From Haliscomenobacter sp041740695 (lineage in GTDB: Bacteria; Bacteroidota; Bacteroidia; Chitinophagales; Saprospiraceae): 64,000 nt of DNA. Every line of letters begins with the position of its first letter. Positions within the stretch are counted from its first letter, which is position 1. A model generated the notes under the pieces. It worked only from the letters and a program-made list of their open reading frames with translations. It searched no databases and was not told where the DNA came from. This document shows, one piece after another, positions 9,234 to 17,694 of the stretch. A program made the position numbers and the translations under genes. The DNA lies in contig NZ_JBGSLK010000113.1 of the NCBI RefSeq assembly GCF_041740695.1, positions 240,563 to 304,562 on the forward strand, in the 5' to 3' direction.

Positions 9234-9347
9234 CTGAGGTGCATCTATGGTGCCTAAGGTTTCTTAGGTGGTGAAAAAGGAAAAAACCTGCTAGCAGGAT
9301 ATTCTTTCACCACCTAAGAAACCTTAGGCACCATAGATGCACTTCAG
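9234..9347. repeat. Family A palindromic repeat, copy 2
   Basis: The inner stem matches 2933-3022. The outer stem CTGAGGTGCATCTATGGTGC pairs with GCACCATAGATGCACTTCAG and extends through CTAAGG, with a single mismatch in about 26 bp. It lies between two convergent genes. Confidence 0.9.
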
Positions 9348-9371
9348 ATTGGTAATCAGCTCCGAGTCACC

Positions 9372-9830
9372 TCAAAAATAAAACCGCAATCCAACCCCGC
9401 CACCCAAATCACCATCAGTGAATTCGAGTACCTGCAACCTTGGAGTGATCTGCGCGAAAAGTTCGAACTGGTCAAAAAACACGTTCAAACCAAAGTTGCC
9501 GCTGATGCCTGCACCAATGTAATCTTCGTAGCGGCCGCGCTCATAAAAGGAGATGAAAGCCCCAGGGCCGTAAAAGAAATTGACATTGCGGGCACCGCCC
9601 AGGGGTTTGTGGTACAAGGCATGTACATTGACGAACAAATAATCGTTCAAGTCCCAGGCGGCTAAAATGTCAACCGAAGCCTTACCTCCATTGTAAAACT
9701 TCAGGGTCAAACCACTTGGGTCACCTACCTGTAAACCCAGTCCAACACTTCCACTTTTCACCTGCGCTTGTACCGCAACTGTACTCAATCCAGTCAGGAC
9801 GAGTAGCAAAACGAATAGGATCTTTTTCAT
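9372..9830 (-). CDS. Small outer-membrane beta-barrel protein
   Basis: Signal peptide of about 22 residues ending in VQAQ, followed by 130 residues of alternating polar and hydrophobic strands rich in Gly and aromatics, ending in LRFYF. A terminal Phe is the usual signal for barrel insertion into the outer membrane. This resembles short 8-strand porin-like proteins of Bacteroidota. The function is unknown. A palindromic family A repeat follows its stop. Confidence 0.65.
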   Translation of the reverse strand: MKKILFVLLLVLTGLSTVAVQAQVKSGSVGLGLQVGDPSGLTLKFYNGGKASVDILAAWDLNDYLFVNVHALYHKPLGGARNVNFFYGPGAFISFYERGRYEDYIGAGISGNFGLNVFFDQFELFAQITPRLQVLEFTDGDLGGGVGLRFYF

Positions 9831-9914
9831 TTGATTAAAATTTGGGTGTTACTAGAGGGGACTAGATCAGCAGTCAAACGTATAAAAGAATTGTGTAAGT
9901 GTACGTTGGTGGGC

Positions 9915-9946
9915 AAAAAAAAGGCCGACCACGTCAGGTAGTCGGC
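9915..9946 (-). terminator. Terminator of the thioredoxin/MsrA-like gene
   Basis: Read on the minus strand: stem GCCGAC with GTCGGC around an 11-base loop, followed by CTTTTTTTT. It starts about 40 bases past the stop codon. Confidence 0.8.
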
Positions 9947-9983
9947 AATGATATTGGGTACTCTAACTCTAAATCAACCTAGG

Positions 9984-11009
9984 TCAAGTCGTTGGCCAAG
10001 GCCAAGACTCGGTGACGCTTTTGCCAATCACGGGCTTCCAATTCTTTTTTGGATTGGCCTTGATTTGGCGCGCCAGTTCAATCTGCCGAGGCGACAACAC
10101 CTCTTCTGGCGACTTGCCTCCAGCCAAAAGGCTATTGGCACGCGCCGCTTGCAACTCCGTCATCGGCAGAAATCGATAATGACTTTGATAAAGGTAATAT
10201 TTACTTTCGGGATCAGGGCGATAAGTTGAAGGTTCTTTCACTTTGCCTTTTCCCAAGACCTTTTCTACTTTGACTTGCTCTTGTGCATCAGCGGTGAAAA
10301 CGCCATCGGCACACTTCACTTTACTTCCCGATTCAATCAGGTTTTCAAAAGAAAGCAAGCGGGGATTGTACTCCACAGTCACCACTTCGCGGCCAGCCAT
10401 AAATCCAGCTTCGGTAGCCACTACTCCCGGGAGTTTCCCCAGTTCTTTTTCGCCAGTCCAAAAACAGTACATCGATAAGGTAACTGTTTTGGTGCCCAGG
10501 GTCTTGCTCTGGAATTCTTCCCGCAACAAAGCCAGGTAAGTTGGTACCACCAGATTGCTTTTTTCCAGCGCAACCATCATTGAATTTAACACCGCCAAGG
10601 GCGAATAATTTCCTGAAACGCGCTCGGCGAGGTTCTTTTTACTGGCATCCACAATGCGTACAACCGGATTGTTCCAGGCGGGTTCATTGTAGAATTTGAG
10701 CACTTCGGCATCTTTGCCACCTTTGTTGTTGTAAATCGCTACAGGTACAAAAAGGGATTCGATCGCTTCAGCAATCAAGGGATGACTGAGTACTTCCGCG
10801 CCATAACGCTGACAGGTACTACATCCGGGAACTTCCTGAAAGAGCAAAAACACCGGTTTTTGTTCTTTTTTGGCCCGAGCCAAACCTTGTTCAAAATCAC
10901 GCACCCACGTAACTTTCCCCAACTCCGCCGGAGCTTGGGTGCCCTGGGATAGGGCGATACTGGAGAAACCCAGCATCAAGGTTAATATCATTATGGTGTG
11001 TCTGAACAT
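9984..11009 (-). CDS. VPGUxxT-type thioredoxin-like protein with MsrA-like domain
   Basis: Exported redox protein (signal peptide of about 21 residues ending in ALS). The first domain is thioredoxin-like with EVPGCSTCQRYG; its Cys pair is at about residues 63 and 66. In the VPGUxxT family as I know it, the first of these is often selenocysteine; here a normal Cys codon is used. From about residue 172 a second domain resembles peptide methionine sulfoxide reductase A: MYCFWTGE (cf. GCFWGxE), LPGVVATEAGFMAG, and EVVTVEYNPRLLSFENLIE. The C-terminal segment has TYRPDPESKYYLY. It probably reduces oxidised cysteine or methionine in the envelope. The ATG was preferred to a TTG four codons upstream because it gives a clean signal peptide. 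Confidence 0.75.
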   Translation of the reverse strand: MFRHTIMILTLMLGFSSIALSQGTQAPAELGKVTWVRDFEQGLARAKKEQKPVFLLFQEVPGCSTCQRYGAEVLSHPLIAEAIESLFVPVAIYNNKGGKDAEVLKFYNEPAWNNPVVRIVDASKKNLAERVSGNYSPLAVLNSMMVALEKSNLVVPTYLALLREEFQSKTLGTKTVTLSMYCFWTGEKELGKLPGVVATEAGFMAGREVVTVEYNPRLLSFENLIESGSKVKCADGVFTADAQEQVKVEKVLGKGKVKEPSTYRPDPESKYYLYQSHYRFLPMTELQAARANSLLAGGKSPEEVLSPRQIELARQIKANPKKNWKPVIGKSVTESWPWPTT

Positions 11010-11078
11010 ACAAGCGATCAAAATTATGCTTGCAAAATGAAACTATTACAGCACTTGAAATGTAGCGGTGGAGACAGT

Positions 11079-11110
11079 TTGGAAATAGTTTTCACAGAAC
11101 TGTATATTTG
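11079..11110 (+). promoter_or_regulatory. Promoter for the GNAT gene
   Basis: TTTG with TTG at 11079-11081, 21-base spacer, TATATTTG at 11103-11110: a full match to the Bacteroidota -33/-7 pattern. Transcription would start about 13 bases before the ATG at 11130, which supports that start over upstream in-frame codons. Confidence 0.75.
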
Positions 11111-11129
11111 CTTCAATTCAGCTCAACTC

Positions 11130-11588
11130 ATGGAAAACATCAACATCACACGCGACAAGTACCTCATTACCACGGACAAAGCGAGTTTGGACCTGCATGC
11201 TGTGCACCAGTATTTGTCCAAAGAATCGTATTGGAGTCGTGGAATTCCCTTCGAAACGGTAAAAAAGGCTGCACAGCACTCGCTCACTTTTATCGTCCTT
11301 TGTGGGGAGGAACAAGTGGGTTATGCCCGCATCATTTCCGACTTTTCCATCTTTGCTTACCTTGGCGATGTTTACATTCTGGAAGCGCATCGCGGCCAGG
11401 GTTTGTCCAAATGGTTGATGGAAACCATCATGGGGCATCCTGAATTGCAAGGGTTGCGGCGCTGGATCCTGGCTACCAGCGATGCACATGGTTTGTATGC
11501 ACAGTATGGCTGGAAACCCGTCGCGAATCCGGCGATTTGGATGGAAGTGCACAATCCAGAAGTTTATAAAATGACGAATGACGAATGA
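11130..11588 (+). CDS. GNAT family N-acetyltransferase
   Basis: Cytoplasmic acetyl-CoA-dependent acetyltransferase, 152 residues. The fold is seen in EEQVGYARIISDFSIFAYLGDVYI (strands 2-4 region), then YILEAHRGQGLSKWLM with the acetyl-CoA pyrophosphate loop RGQGLS, and TSDAHGLYAQYGWKPV near the end. The substrate is not evident; this compact type often acts on small amines or amino acids. The start was chosen from the promoter just upstream. The last codons (MTNDE) fall inside a tandem ATGACGA repeat, so a repeat has reached into the coding end. A DinB-type gene follows on the same strand. Confidence 0.88.
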   Translation: MENINITRDKYLITTDKASLDLHAVHQYLSKESYWSRGIPFETVKKAAQHSLTFIVLCGEEQVGYARIISDFSIFAYLGDVYILEAHRGQGLSKWLMETIMGHPELQGLRRWILATSDAHGLYAQYGWKPVANPAIWMEVHNPEVYKMTNDE

Positions 11589-11715
11589 CGAATCTGGAGC
11601 GTCACCATCAAGGTTTGTTGAAGACTACAACCAAATGGAACTCCAATCTTGCGTTTCCAAACAATCTCAGGAGCTACCACCCCATTCGTCATTCGTCATT
11701 CGTCATTCGAATTAT
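11569..11715. repeat. Family H repeat: tandem ATGACGA units facing inverted units
   Basis: Three tandem ATGACGA units at the end of the GNAT gene face three ATTCGTC units about 95 bases downstream, with another TTATTCGTCATT beyond. The GNAT stop codon lies in the left arm. Similar arms occur at 13766-13816 and in variant form at 51556-51637. Confidence 0.75.
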
Positions 11716-11738
11716 TCGTCATTCCAAAATACCTTACC

Positions 11739-12182
11739 ATGTTACTTGAAACCTTACAAACTTTATTCAAAAGAGATCTTGAGCGCCTTACGCAGGAAAT
11801 TGGCCAATACCAAAATGAGGCCAATATTTGGATCATCGATGGCAACATCAGCAACTCGGCAGGGAACCTCTGCTTGCACCTGATCGGCAATTTGAACACT
11901 TACATCGGCGGGGAATTGGGCAAAACGGGGTACATCCGCGATCGGGACCTGGAGTTTTCACAAAAAAACGTCCCGCAAGCTGAACTCATCCAAATGGTGG
12001 AAAATACCCGCAAAGTAGTGGATGAGGCCTTGAGTAGGGTCACATCTGAACAATTAGAGGCGGAATACCCACTGGAAGTGTTTGCTGGAAAAATGTCGAC
12101 GCAGTTCTTTTTGGTGCATTTGGTGGCACATTTGTCGTATCATTTGGGGCAGGTTAATTATCATCGGAGGTTGTTGGAGTGA
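11739..12182 (+). CDS. DinB superfamily protein
   Basis: A 147-residue four-helix protein of the DinB/DUF1572 type. Metal-ligand histidines are visible at NLCLHLIGNL (first motif) and at VHLVAHLSYHLGQVNYHRR (second and third), the expected spacing for a bound divalent metal. Members act as thiol-dependent transferases or hydrolases; the substrate is unknown. Longer in-frame starts upstream would run through the family H repeat and encode an unlikely peptide, so the ATG giving MLLETLQTLF was chosen. Its stop codon is the first three bases of a family F hairpin. Confidence 0.85.
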   Translation: MLLETLQTLFKRDLERLTQEIGQYQNEANIWIIDGNISNSAGNLCLHLIGNLNTYIGGELGKTGYIRDRDLEFSQKNVPQAELIQMVENTRKVVDEALSRVTSEQLEAEYPLEVFAGKMSTQFFLVHLVAHLSYHLGQVNYHRRLLE

Positions 12183-12236
12183 GGAATGACCAGCTGGTCA
12201 CTGAGCGTAGTCGAAGTGCCAGCTGGTCATTCCTCA
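12180..12236. repeat. Family F hairpin, copy 1
   Basis: A perfect 16-bp stem TGAGGAATGACCAGCT / AGCTGGTCATTCCTCA includes the DinB stop codon. The loop, read on the minus strand, contains GGCACTTCGACTACGCTCAG, nearly identical to the loops at 32686-32770 and 54175-54281, whose stems are unrelated to this one. Confidence 0.9.
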
Positions 12237-12281
12237 ATCAATCCCCCCAATTTGCCCTAGTCAAATCCCGCCAAAAGTGCC

Positions 12282-12312
12282 TTGACTGCCTTCCTCCATC
12301 CCCCTACTTTGG
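12282..12312 (+). promoter_or_regulatory. Possible promoter for the Rpn-like gene
   Basis: TTG, 20-base spacer, TACTTTGG (one mismatch to TAnnTTTG), ending 17 bases before the ATG. Confidence 0.4.
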
Positions 12313-12329
12313 CAGCATAAAACCACACT

Positions 12330-13343
12330 ATGCGCCGCAAAGCCATCGATTATGACGCCATGTTCAAAGACTTCCTTGGCGACTTTTTCCCAGATTTTGT
12401 CGCCTTTGTCAATTCCGAGCTGTTTGCAGCCATAGATTGGGCACAAGGCTATGTTTTCCTTGAACAGGAACTCATCAACGCGCTGCGCGGCAAGTTCAAA
12501 CTCCGAGGAAAAAGACGGCATACGGATAAACTGGTCAAAGTCCAACTCCTCAATGGGGACCAACATTTCATATTTGTCCACATCGAATTTCAGCACCAAG
12601 CTGAAAAAGGATTTGCCCTTCGCATGTTCCTCTACCGCGCCCTCATCCAATTGCGCTACGGACTGGAAGATATTTCCGCATATGCAGTGTTCACCGGAGC
12701 ACCTCCTCCTGAGGAAGAAACCATATACCTCAAACCCTCTTTCGGCACCGAACTGGCTTATCGCTTCCAGTCAATTATTGCGGTAACCTTGCCCGAAGAA
12801 CAACTACTCAATTCGATAGACAATGCCTTCGCCTTAGCTATGCTGGCCGCCCAGTATGTTTACCGCAGCAGAAATGATCCTCACTTGCGCTTTGCATTGA
12901 AGGTCAAACTCTTCAATTTGCTGCGCAATCACTCCAATATCCACTTTGAACGCACTGTCAAATTGTTTATCTTTGTACGCGACTTGATCAATTTACCGAA
13001 GAAATTGGAGAACGAATTTGAGGTAAACCAGTTTTCATTAGTGTTTCCAAATGAACCAACAATGATTGTTACGCAAGGCACCAAAAATTTTACTGAAAAG
13101 TTATACGAACATGTTTTCGGGTATAGCCCAGCTGAAGTATTGGCTAAAGAACGCCAAAAAGCTGAATTAGAATTTCAAAAGAAGGCTGAACTGGAACGCC
13201 AACTCCTCCTCACCCATACCATCCACAACCTCCATCAACTGGCCCAAATGGACATTCCTCAAATCGCCCTGATGATGGGAATTGCTGAAACGGAGGTACA
13301 GGAGATTTTAAACACGCAAACACCTCCTTCTCAAGAGGAATAA
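12330..13343 (+). CDS. Rpn-like PD-(D/E)XK nuclease family protein
   Basis: A 337-residue cytoplasmic protein of the Rpn/transposase_31-like group. The N-terminus has the family start YDAMFKDFLGDFFPDFVAF, followed by a degenerate nuclease core: D at HTDKLVKVQ and E-x-Q at FVHIEFQHQ, then LRMFLYRALIQLRYG. The C-terminal third is a charged helix and an HTH-like tail (MDIPQIALMMGIAETEVQEIL). Rpn proteins promote RecA-independent recombination, and many cut DNA. No transposon ends are present. Confident on the family, unsure whether it is active, because the catalytic Lys is not clear. Confidence 0.75.
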   Translation: MRRKAIDYDAMFKDFLGDFFPDFVAFVNSELFAAIDWAQGYVFLEQELINALRGKFKLRGKRRHTDKLVKVQLLNGDQHFIFVHIEFQHQAEKGFALRMFLYRALIQLRYGLEDISAYAVFTGAPPPEEETIYLKPSFGTELAYRFQSIIAVTLPEEQLLNSIDNAFALAMLAAQYVYRSRNDPHLRFALKVKLFNLLRNHSNIHFERTVKLFIFVRDLINLPKKLENEFEVNQFSLVFPNEPTMIVTQGTKNFTEKLYEHVFGYSPAEVLAKERQKAELEFQKKAELERQLLLTHTIHNLHQLAQMDIPQIALMMGIAETEVQEILNTQTPPSQEE

Positions 13344-13427
13344 TGTAAACCTATTTTAGTACAAGCTTTTTACGTGTAATGAGATTTTAGGGCGACACTT
13401 TTTTCATTAACTGTACATAACTTAGAA

Positions 13428-13736
13428 CTAATTGATGAGTAACGTCCATTTTGAAAGTTTATCGTACCAATCTGCCAAAACTTGATATAGTTCTTTGCTT
13501 TTCAGCTCCATGATCATTTCATCATGGTATTCCAACTTAGCTATTTGATCATCGAAAGAAACCATGGAAACATGGTATCCAAATGAAGAAGCAGAATACT
13601 TCCCATTGAATATGTTTTCAAAGTCTTCAAGTATTGATTTAAGTTGATCTAAAGTTAAATTGCTGATTTCATCTGCTAAAACCCACAACCGTTGATCATT
13701 GAATAATAAGACTGGTCTTTGAATTTCGTAATCCAT
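13428..13736 (-). CDS. Hypothetical protein, possibly immunity-like
   Basis: A 102-residue acidic soluble protein, not recognised. It has a short strand-rich start (QRPVLLFNDQRLWVLADE) and then helices (LTLDQLKSILEDFENIF; KELYQVLADWYDKLSKW). Small size, acidity and an isolated position beside a nuclease-like gene fit an orphan immunity protein, but nothing diagnostic is visible. The plain ATG start and lack of a signal peptide suggest a cytoplasmic product. Family H repeat 13766-13816 separates it from the upstream large gene. Confidence 0.5.
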   Translation of the reverse strand: MDYEIQRPVLLFNDQRLWVLADEISNLTLDQLKSILEDFENIFNGKYSASSFGYHVSMVSFDDQIAKLEYHDEMIMELKSKELYQVLADWYDKLSKWTLLIN

Positions 13737-13765
13737 AATTTAGCATTATCGTGAAGATGCTATTA

Positions 13766-13816
13766 AATGACGAGTGACGAATCGCCAACGTTGGAAGGTA
13801 TTCGTCACTCGTCATT
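13766..13816. repeat. Family H hairpin
   Basis: Perfect 17-bp inverted repeat AATGACGAGTGACGAAT / ATTCGTCACTCGTCATT around a 17-base loop, 8 bases past the stop of the BNR-repeat gene. Relative to the unit at 11569, one position per arm has changed (GAATG to GAGTG) on both sides. Confidence 0.9.
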
Positions 13817-13824
13817 CCGATTCA

Positions 13825-16800
13825 TCACTCCACCAAAGCCGGTATCCCCTGCTTCTTAAACTCCTCATTGTACCCCTGAATCTCCTTCTTCAGATTCTGC
13901 AAACCCAGTTGCTGCTTGGCCCATTCTGCGCTCAAATCAGCAAAACGATCACGGTTGCCCTGGGTGATGCGCGGGTCGTGTACGTCTACCCTACCCCGTA
14001 CAGTGAAGAGTTCGGCGCTGAGTTTGCTGGGCCAGTTGATCACATCCTGGCCGTTTTTGGTACGCGGTTCCACCAGTTCACTTTCCAGATCGTTGATTTT
14101 TTTGACCAGATCCTGGCCTTTTTTTAGCAAATCAGCCGCCGCTTTGTTGTCTTTGAGCACTTCGTTGTAAGCGTCCAGTTGTTTGCGGACTTTGCGCAAT
14201 TGGTGTACCGACTGGTGGATCGTGTTGATTTGTTCAGCCAGTTTTTGCAGCATGCTTTGCTGGGCCTGCCAGTCGGCGGGGTTGACATTGATGCGGGGGT
14301 CGGGCAAGACCTCTACGCTTTGTTCCAACACCTGGCCACGGTGGCTCAGGCGGATTTTGTACATTCCAGGAGCGACCCGATGCCCACGGTAATCCCCATA
14401 AATGAACACGCCCGACACATCGGCCAGGCCATCGGTGCGGAAATCCCAGGCAAAGCGGTTCACACCAGCGTCTGCAGGTAAAATCGGTTCTGGTCCTGGG
14501 CCTCCGGGGTAACGCTTGTAGTTTTCGTCCTTCTTGTTGCTCAACTTGCGAATCACTTTGCCACTTGCATCCAGAATTTCAACCCGCAGTGAATTGGTAT
14601 CGGCTTTTTCCTTGAGGTAATAATCAAAAATGACGCCTTCCGCCGGGTTCATGCCCACACCCGGTGCGCCTTCGCCTGAGAGGTAAGCCGATCCTCCACC
14701 AAAGCGACGGGTAGCCTGAGGTTTGAACAAATGAACTGGAGCCGTGCCTACCACACCCTTGGCCTGTTGGAAAGCCCCCAGGTCGTCAAAAATCCAGAAG
14801 GCGCGACCAGCGGTAGAGGCGACCAGGTCGTTGTTGCGGATTTGCAAGTCGGTGACGGGCACCACCGGGAAATTGAGCTGCAAACGATTCCATTGCATCC
14901 CGCCATCGGTCGACAGGTAAAACCCACGTTCCGCTCCGCCATAAAGTAGGCCCTTGACCACTTTATCTTCTCGTATAACTTTGATGAAATCATCCGCGTC
15001 GATGCCCGTGGCAATTTTTATCCAGCTTTTGCCATAGTCAGTGGTTTTGTAGGTGTACGAAATGAAGTCATTGAATTTGTAACGCGTGCCGGAGATGTAG
15101 GCAGTACCCGGATCGTGGGGGGAAACCTCGATGGATTGGATCATACACTCGGGCAGGTCTTTTGGGGTAATGTTGGTCCAGGTTCGCCCATCATCTCGGC
15201 TGACGTGTACGAGGCCACAGTCCGACCCGGTATAAATCACCCCTTTTTCCAAACTGGATTCAATCAGGTAATAAATGGTGTTGTAGTTTTCGCCACCAGC
15301 CCCTTCATTGGTGAAAGGGCCACCGCCGACTTCCTGTTTGGTGGTATCGTTGCGGGTGAGGTCGGGGCTGATTTTTTCCCAATTCAAACCCCCATCGCGG
15401 GTGCGCAGCACCACGTTCCCAGTATGGTAGATCACTTTGGGATCGTGTGGCGAGCTGATGATTGGGGCGTTCCAGTTGAAGCGGTACTTCATCTTTTTGG
15501 GAGGATTGGCCAGGTTGAGTGCGGAATACGCCATGACGTCCTTGCTCTCGTTGGTGCGCGTATCCAGGGCTTCAATGATGCCTTGATAGCAGCCTCCCAA
15601 TAATACTTGTGGATTATTTTGATCAAAAGCAACAAAAGCACTTTCACAACCTGGGCCGATGAACCAATCAGTGACGCCGATATCCGACCCATTGTTGCGG
15701 CTGGAAATGACCACCGAAGTGTTGTCTTGCTGCCCGCCATAGACTCGGTAAGGGAAAAGGTTGTCGGTATTGACGCGGTAAAACTGCGCGGTGGGTTGAT
15801 TGCCCTGGGTGGACCAGGTTCGGCCGGTATTGAAAGAAATTTCGGCCCCGCCGTCGTCGCCCAGTACCAGGTTTTGGTTGTTTTGCGGGTTGATCCAAAG
15901 ATCGTGGGTGTCCCCGTGTCCAACGCGGATGGTACTAAAGGTGCGGCCCCCATCAATCGAGCGGGTCATGGGTGCATTGAGCACGTACACGACGTCGGCA
16001 TTGACTGGATCAGCGAACACTTCCATATAATACCAGGAACGAGAGTTGATGTTTTGATCGGAGCTCAGCAAGGTCCAGGATTCCCCAGCATTGTCGGAGC
16101 GGTACAGCCCTGACTTGGTTTTTTCCGCTTCCACAATGGCGAAAACCCGGTTGGGGTTGACGGGTGACACGGAAACCCCAATTTTACCCAAGTCTTTGGG
16201 CAAACCCTCGTTGATTTTTTTCCAGGTTTCGCCCCCATCGGTTGATTTCCAGAGGCCAGATCCCGGGCCACCACTTTCCACTTTCCAGGGCGTGCGGCGG
16301 TGCTGCCAGGTGGCTGCGTACAAAATGCGGGGGTTGGTATGATCCATACTCAGGCTGGAGGCACCGGAGTTTTCATCGATGTAGAGGACTTTTTTCCAGG
16401 TTTTGCCCCCATCTGTGGATTTATAAATGCCCCGCTCTTCGTTGGGGCCGTGCAAGGCGCCTTGGGCAGCCACGTACACCACATCGGGGTTTTGGGGGTG
16501 GATGATGACATCCGAGATGTGGCGGGTTTTTTCCAAACCCATGTTTTTCCAGGTTTTGCCTGCATCAACGGATTTGTATACCCCATCGCCGTAGGTGGTC
16601 ATCACGCCACGAACGGCGTGCTCGCCCATGCCCGCGTAAATCACGTTGGGGTCTGATTCCGCTACGGCGATGTCGCCCACGGTGCTAGATTTGAACTGGC
16701 CATCCGAAATATTGGACCAGTTCAGGCCAGCATCTTCGGTTTTCCAGATGCCACCACCGGTATAACCACAGTAATAGAGGTTGTCGTTGCCAATTACCCC

Positions 16801-16998
16801 AGCTACCGCGTTGGAGCGACCACCCCGGAATGGGCCAATGTTGCGCCAGCGCAGGCCAGCGAAGTTTTTGGCATCAAAAGTATTCGTGATGACTGGTGCA
16901 GGAGCAGTGACTGGGGGCGTATTTTTCTTTTTTTGCCCCCAAAGGTTGACGCTGAGTAAGAGTAAACCCAGCAGTGAGAAGTGGTACAGTTTTTGCAT
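13825..16998 (-). CDS. Secreted BNR/sortilin-like beta-propeller protein
   Basis: Large exported protein of 1057 residues with a signal peptide ending near LWGQ. Many Asp-box/BNR units are visible in the first 750 residues (KTEDAGLNW, KSVDAGKTWKN, KSTDGGKTWKK, KSTDGGETWKK, RSDNAGESW), giving one or two beta-propellers as in VPS10/sortilin-like glycosyl hydrolase relatives. The C-terminal part has a FlgD-like beta domain (DASGKVIRKL ... GMYKIRLSHRG) and a long helical tail (about 920-1050). Many Bacteroidota carry it; annotated glycosyl hydrolase activity is unproven. A -7-like TATATTTG lies about 30 bases upstream of the ATG. Confidence 0.82.
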   Translation of the reverse strand: MQKLYHFSLLGLLLLSVNLWGQKKKNTPPVTAPAPVITNTFDAKNFAGLRWRNIGPFRGGRSNAVAGVIGNDNLYYCGYTGGGIWKTEDAGLNWSNISDGQFKSSTVGDIAVAESDPNVIYAGMGEHAVRGVMTTYGDGVYKSVDAGKTWKNMGLEKTRHISDVIIHPQNPDVVYVAAQGALHGPNEERGIYKSTDGGKTWKKVLYIDENSGASSLSMDHTNPRILYAATWQHRRTPWKVESGGPGSGLWKSTDGGETWKKINEGLPKDLGKIGVSVSPVNPNRVFAIVEAEKTKSGLYRSDNAGESWTLLSSDQNINSRSWYYMEVFADPVNADVVYVLNAPMTRSIDGGRTFSTIRVGHGDTHDLWINPQNNQNLVLGDDGGAEISFNTGRTWSTQGNQPTAQFYRVNTDNLFPYRVYGGQQDNTSVVISSRNNGSDIGVTDWFIGPGCESAFVAFDQNNPQVLLGGCYQGIIEALDTRTNESKDVMAYSALNLANPPKKMKYRFNWNAPIISSPHDPKVIYHTGNVVLRTRDGGLNWEKISPDLTRNDTTKQEVGGGPFTNEGAGGENYNTIYYLIESSLEKGVIYTGSDCGLVHVSRDDGRTWTNITPKDLPECMIQSIEVSPHDPGTAYISGTRYKFNDFISYTYKTTDYGKSWIKIATGIDADDFIKVIREDKVVKGLLYGGAERGFYLSTDGGMQWNRLQLNFPVVPVTDLQIRNNDLVASTAGRAFWIFDDLGAFQQAKGVVGTAPVHLFKPQATRRFGGGSAYLSGEGAPGVGMNPAEGVIFDYYLKEKADTNSLRVEILDASGKVIRKLSNKKDENYKRYPGGPGPEPILPADAGVNRFAWDFRTDGLADVSGVFIYGDYRGHRVAPGMYKIRLSHRGQVLEQSVEVLPDPRINVNPADWQAQQSMLQKLAEQINTIHQSVHQLRKVRKQLDAYNEVLKDNKAAADLLKKGQDLVKKINDLESELVEPRTKNGQDVINWPSKLSAELFTVRGRVDVHDPRITQGNRDRFADLSAEWAKQQLGLQNLKKEIQGYNEEFKKQGIPALVE

Positions 16999-17055
16999 GT
17001 TTTTGGTCAGTTGTGTAGAGCCTGACCAAATATAGGGAACCCTGGGTAAGATTGT

Positions 17056-17484
17056 TTATTTTGTCAAGACCTCCGAGTAAAAATTTCCTTCGCGGTACTC
17101 GTCCAGTACATGTCGAACGGTTTGGGTGAGGTTGTTGGGAAGTTTATCGAGGTAAAACCATTCGGCTTCTTTGAACTTGTGGGTTTCTTTGGCTTTGAGG
17201 TCCCCTTCCCAGTAATAGGCCTTGAAATACATGACGATGCGCTGCTGCTGTTTCTTGATTTTATGCAATACGTGAACCAAATGAAGGTCTTCGGGTTTGA
17301 GTAAAATTCCGGCCTCTTCAAAGCTTTCGCGAATGACCGATTGTCGGGCCGATTCACGCAGTTCTACATTTCCCCCGACAAGTGTGTAGTTCCCTCCATT
17401 GGGTTTGGTTTGCTTCAAGAGCAAAATTTGACCTTTGTGGTAGAGGATCAAGCGCGCCTTTACATTGATGTTTCCTATGTCCAT
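17056..17484 (-). CDS. NUDIX hydrolase
   Basis: A 142-residue cytoplasmic hydrolase of nucleoside diphosphates linked to another group. The Nudix box is complete: G-x5-E-x7-RE-x-x-EE-x-G, read as GNVELRESARQSVIRESFEEAG at about residues 38-59. The substrate cannot be assigned from sequence. It lies downstream of, but 57 bases apart from, nothing on its own strand except the BNR gene's promoter region; a TATATTTG -7-like box lies about 60 bases upstream of its ATG. Probably housekeeping sanitation or cofactor turnover. Confidence 0.9.
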   Translation of the reverse strand: MDIGNINVKARLILYHKGQILLLKQTKPNGGNYTLVGGNVELRESARQSVIRESFEEAGILLKPEDLHLVHVLHKIKKQQQRIVMYFKAYYWEGDLKAKETHKFKEAEWFYLDKLPNNLTQTVRHVLDEYREGNFYSEVLTK

Positions 17485-17694
17485 TCGATACCGGGTTTGA
17501 ATGAGTGATGTACCCCTGACAAAAATCAGCGTCTACACTAGGGCCAAATATAGCAACACTTGTGGAATCACCTCACTAAAACATTGGGATGATATTCAAC
17601 TAAATATTTTTTACTATTTTTGTTCTTGATTTCCCGTGAACTTGCCTGATAATGTGCCTTAACCTTAACTATTTATTTAAACAAAAGAGCGCTT

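Noticed and set aside
11569..11715. CRISPR-like direct repeats ATGACGA
   Set aside because: Units are 7 bases, tandem without spacers, and face inverted units; this is a palindromic repeat.
12330..13343. Insertion sequence around the Rpn-like gene
   Set aside because: No terminal inverted repeats or target duplications; the flanking palindromes belong to dispersed families.
13380..13420. GGGCGACACTTTTTTCATT as a decayed family B half
   Set aside because: Only a loose match to one arm; too short to support.
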